Below, piece after piece: positions 63,255-64,000 of a stretch of DNA of 64,000 bases. Made by a program: the position numbers and the translations under genes. Positions within the stretch are counted from its first letter, which is position 1. Every line of letters starts with the position of its first letter. Below the pieces are notes generated by a model. The model had not been told where the DNA came from. It saw nothing but the letters and a program-made list of their open reading frames with translations, and ran no database searches. This DNA is from Aegilops tauschii subsp. strangulata. Lineage: Eukaryota > Streptophyta > Magnoliopsida > Poales > Poaceae. The stretch lies in NCBI RefSeq assembly GCF_002575655.3, contig NC_053038.3:145220885-145284884 (forward strand), in the 5' to 3' direction.

Positions 63255-64000
63255 TCAGCTGGATATGTCGCTCGCCGCATCTTGCAGGTCGTCTTCAGAT
63301 GCACCGCTGGCGTCACTGTCGCCATCGCTGGCGTCGCCCCCACCTTCGTTAGCCCCGGCATCGCCGCCGTCAACCACATCGCCTTCGTCTGCGGCCACCA
63401 CCACCGCGTCGTCTTCAGAAGTGAAGGCTCTGACCAGCTCATCCACGTTGTCCTCCACCCACCGCGCCAGGTCGCCCTGGATGGCCTGCGGTACAAGGGC
63501 AATGGCGGCATCTAAGTCAAAGTTGGGGAAAGTGTTCCGAAGATGGCTGAAGACACGGGAGAAAACGCGCCCGAGCAGGCCCCGACATCTCTCTTCCACA
63601 AGCTGGCGGGCTCTATCAGACCAGGCTTCCAGGCGCGTCACCACGTCGGCGAAGAAGCGTAGGCGACTGGCATAGTCATTCGAGTGTTGGTGTGGAGCAT
63701 TCTTGTCGCAGACGTGGGCCAACACCGCGTTGGTCCTGATCCTGAGGTCATGGAGCATGGGGGCGTGCTCGCGCTCCAGCGTCCGCCGCTGTAGCACTTC
63801 CTCCCTATTCCGCCGCGCAACGGACTAGGCGTCATCAACCCGCCTCTGAAGAGAAAGTAGCTCGGCGCGGGCGGAGGCCAGTTCCGCCTGCGCCGTGACC
63901 AGGGCGGCTGCTGTGGCCTCCTCGCGCCTCTCCGCTTCGGCCAGCTTGGGCCGAAGGGCGGCGGTCCTACCCGCAGCCTCCGTCCCCGCAAGCTTCAACC
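63255..64000 (-). pseudogene. Opposite-strand accessory gene of the right-hand Gypsy, 3' part
   Basis: Minus strand entering at the window end: a coiled-coil segment (KLAEAERREEATAAALVTAQ, AELASARAELLSLQRR), TAG near 63826, then EREHAPMLHDLRIRTNAVLA, RLRFFADVVTRLEAW, RARQLVEERCRGLLGRVFS, LRNTFPNFDLDAAIALVP and a long acidic Asp/Gly/Ala tail ending ISS at 63255. Orientation opposite to the LTRs, in the slot used by accessory genes in the other Tat elements here. Different in sequence from the gene at 35752-37886 and from the B3-like one at 6523. Function unknown; the promoter would be to the right of the window. Confidence 0.6.

Larger units (their letters stand above)
60127..64000 (+). mobile_element. 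Left part of a Tat-type Gypsy retrotransposon, continuing beyond the window
   Basis: LTR 60127-61346, a PBS-like sequence from 61347, a gag-like region (61419-62577), then non-coding sequence and an opposite-strand ORF (63255-64000). No protease, RT or integrase lies between gag and the opposite-strand ORF, so this copy looks like a pol-deleted, non-autonomous derivative. The 5 bases before the LTR are GATTA; the matching copy would be outside the window. Confidence 0.7.

Noticed and set aside
1..64000. tRNA, rRNA, organellar insertions, riboswitches and bacterial operon features
   Set aside because: Looked for but no supporting sequence seen; all primer binding sites are short tRNA complements, not tRNA genes.

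Overview
This is a nuclear DNA segment from a large-genome grass, almost certainly Triticeae (wheat, Aegilops or barley group). The evidence is the repeat content: a complete BARE1/WIS/Angela-type Copia element, a Sabrina-like Athila-lineage Gypsy element, several Tat-lineage Gypsy elements, Stowaway MITEs, a hAT-type non-autonomous element, and a thin scatter of decayed, locally duplicated low-copy genes. No bacterial, organellar, rRNA, tRNA or CRISPR features were seen. No gene in the window looks fully intact; the best candidates are a coiled-coil gene (56957-57690, minus) and a 158-codon ORF (minus) that was intact until a retrotransposon split it.

Layout: 1-4435, old genic island with a SINA-like E3 ligase pseudogene and copy 1 of a DEDDy 3'-5' exonuclease pseudogene. 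4436-7522, 3' end of a Tat-type Gypsy on the minus strand; its LTR is interrupted by an 850-bp hAT element and its interior carries an opposite-strand gene with a B3-like domain. 7528-16239, complete Angela-type Copia (TSD GACAT). 16245-20444, low-complexity-rich sequence with copy 1 of an unknown first exon. 20445-25555, truncated Tat-type Gypsy (minus). 25556-41040, a small gene family in divergent duplicate: the left copy is split by a 13.2-kb Tat-type Gypsy (26249-39449, TSD CCGCC), the right copy is a pseudogene. 41041-52440, second copy of the unknown exon and its repeat-rich flank, holding a short 5'-truncated LINE tail that is itself split by a Sabrina-like element (42096-50399, TSD GTCCC). 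52440-60126, second genic island with MITEs, exonuclease copy 2, the coiled-coil gene and another pseudogene. 60127-64000, left end of another Tat-type Gypsy running off the window.

Nesting gives a relative order: genes and local duplications first, then the LINE tail, truncated Gypsies and MITEs, then younger LTR elements with intact target-site duplications and near-identical LTRs (Angela, the CCGCC Gypsy, Sabrina-like), and the hAT element inside the older LTR.

The most interesting theme is that Tat-type elements here carry an accessory gene on the strand opposite gag-pol, next to the 3' LTR. In the element at 26249-39449 this gene has its own TATA box, a 5'UTR intron and further introns, and its 3' half appears inverted relative to its 5' half. 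The element at 4436 carries a different opposite-strand gene (B3-like), the one at 20445 keeps a matching promoter, and the one at 60127 has an opposite-strand ORF with a coiled-coil segment and acidic tail. Opposite-strand ORFs are known in the Tat lineage; the promoter and intron architecture and the variety of cargo are what merit follow-up.
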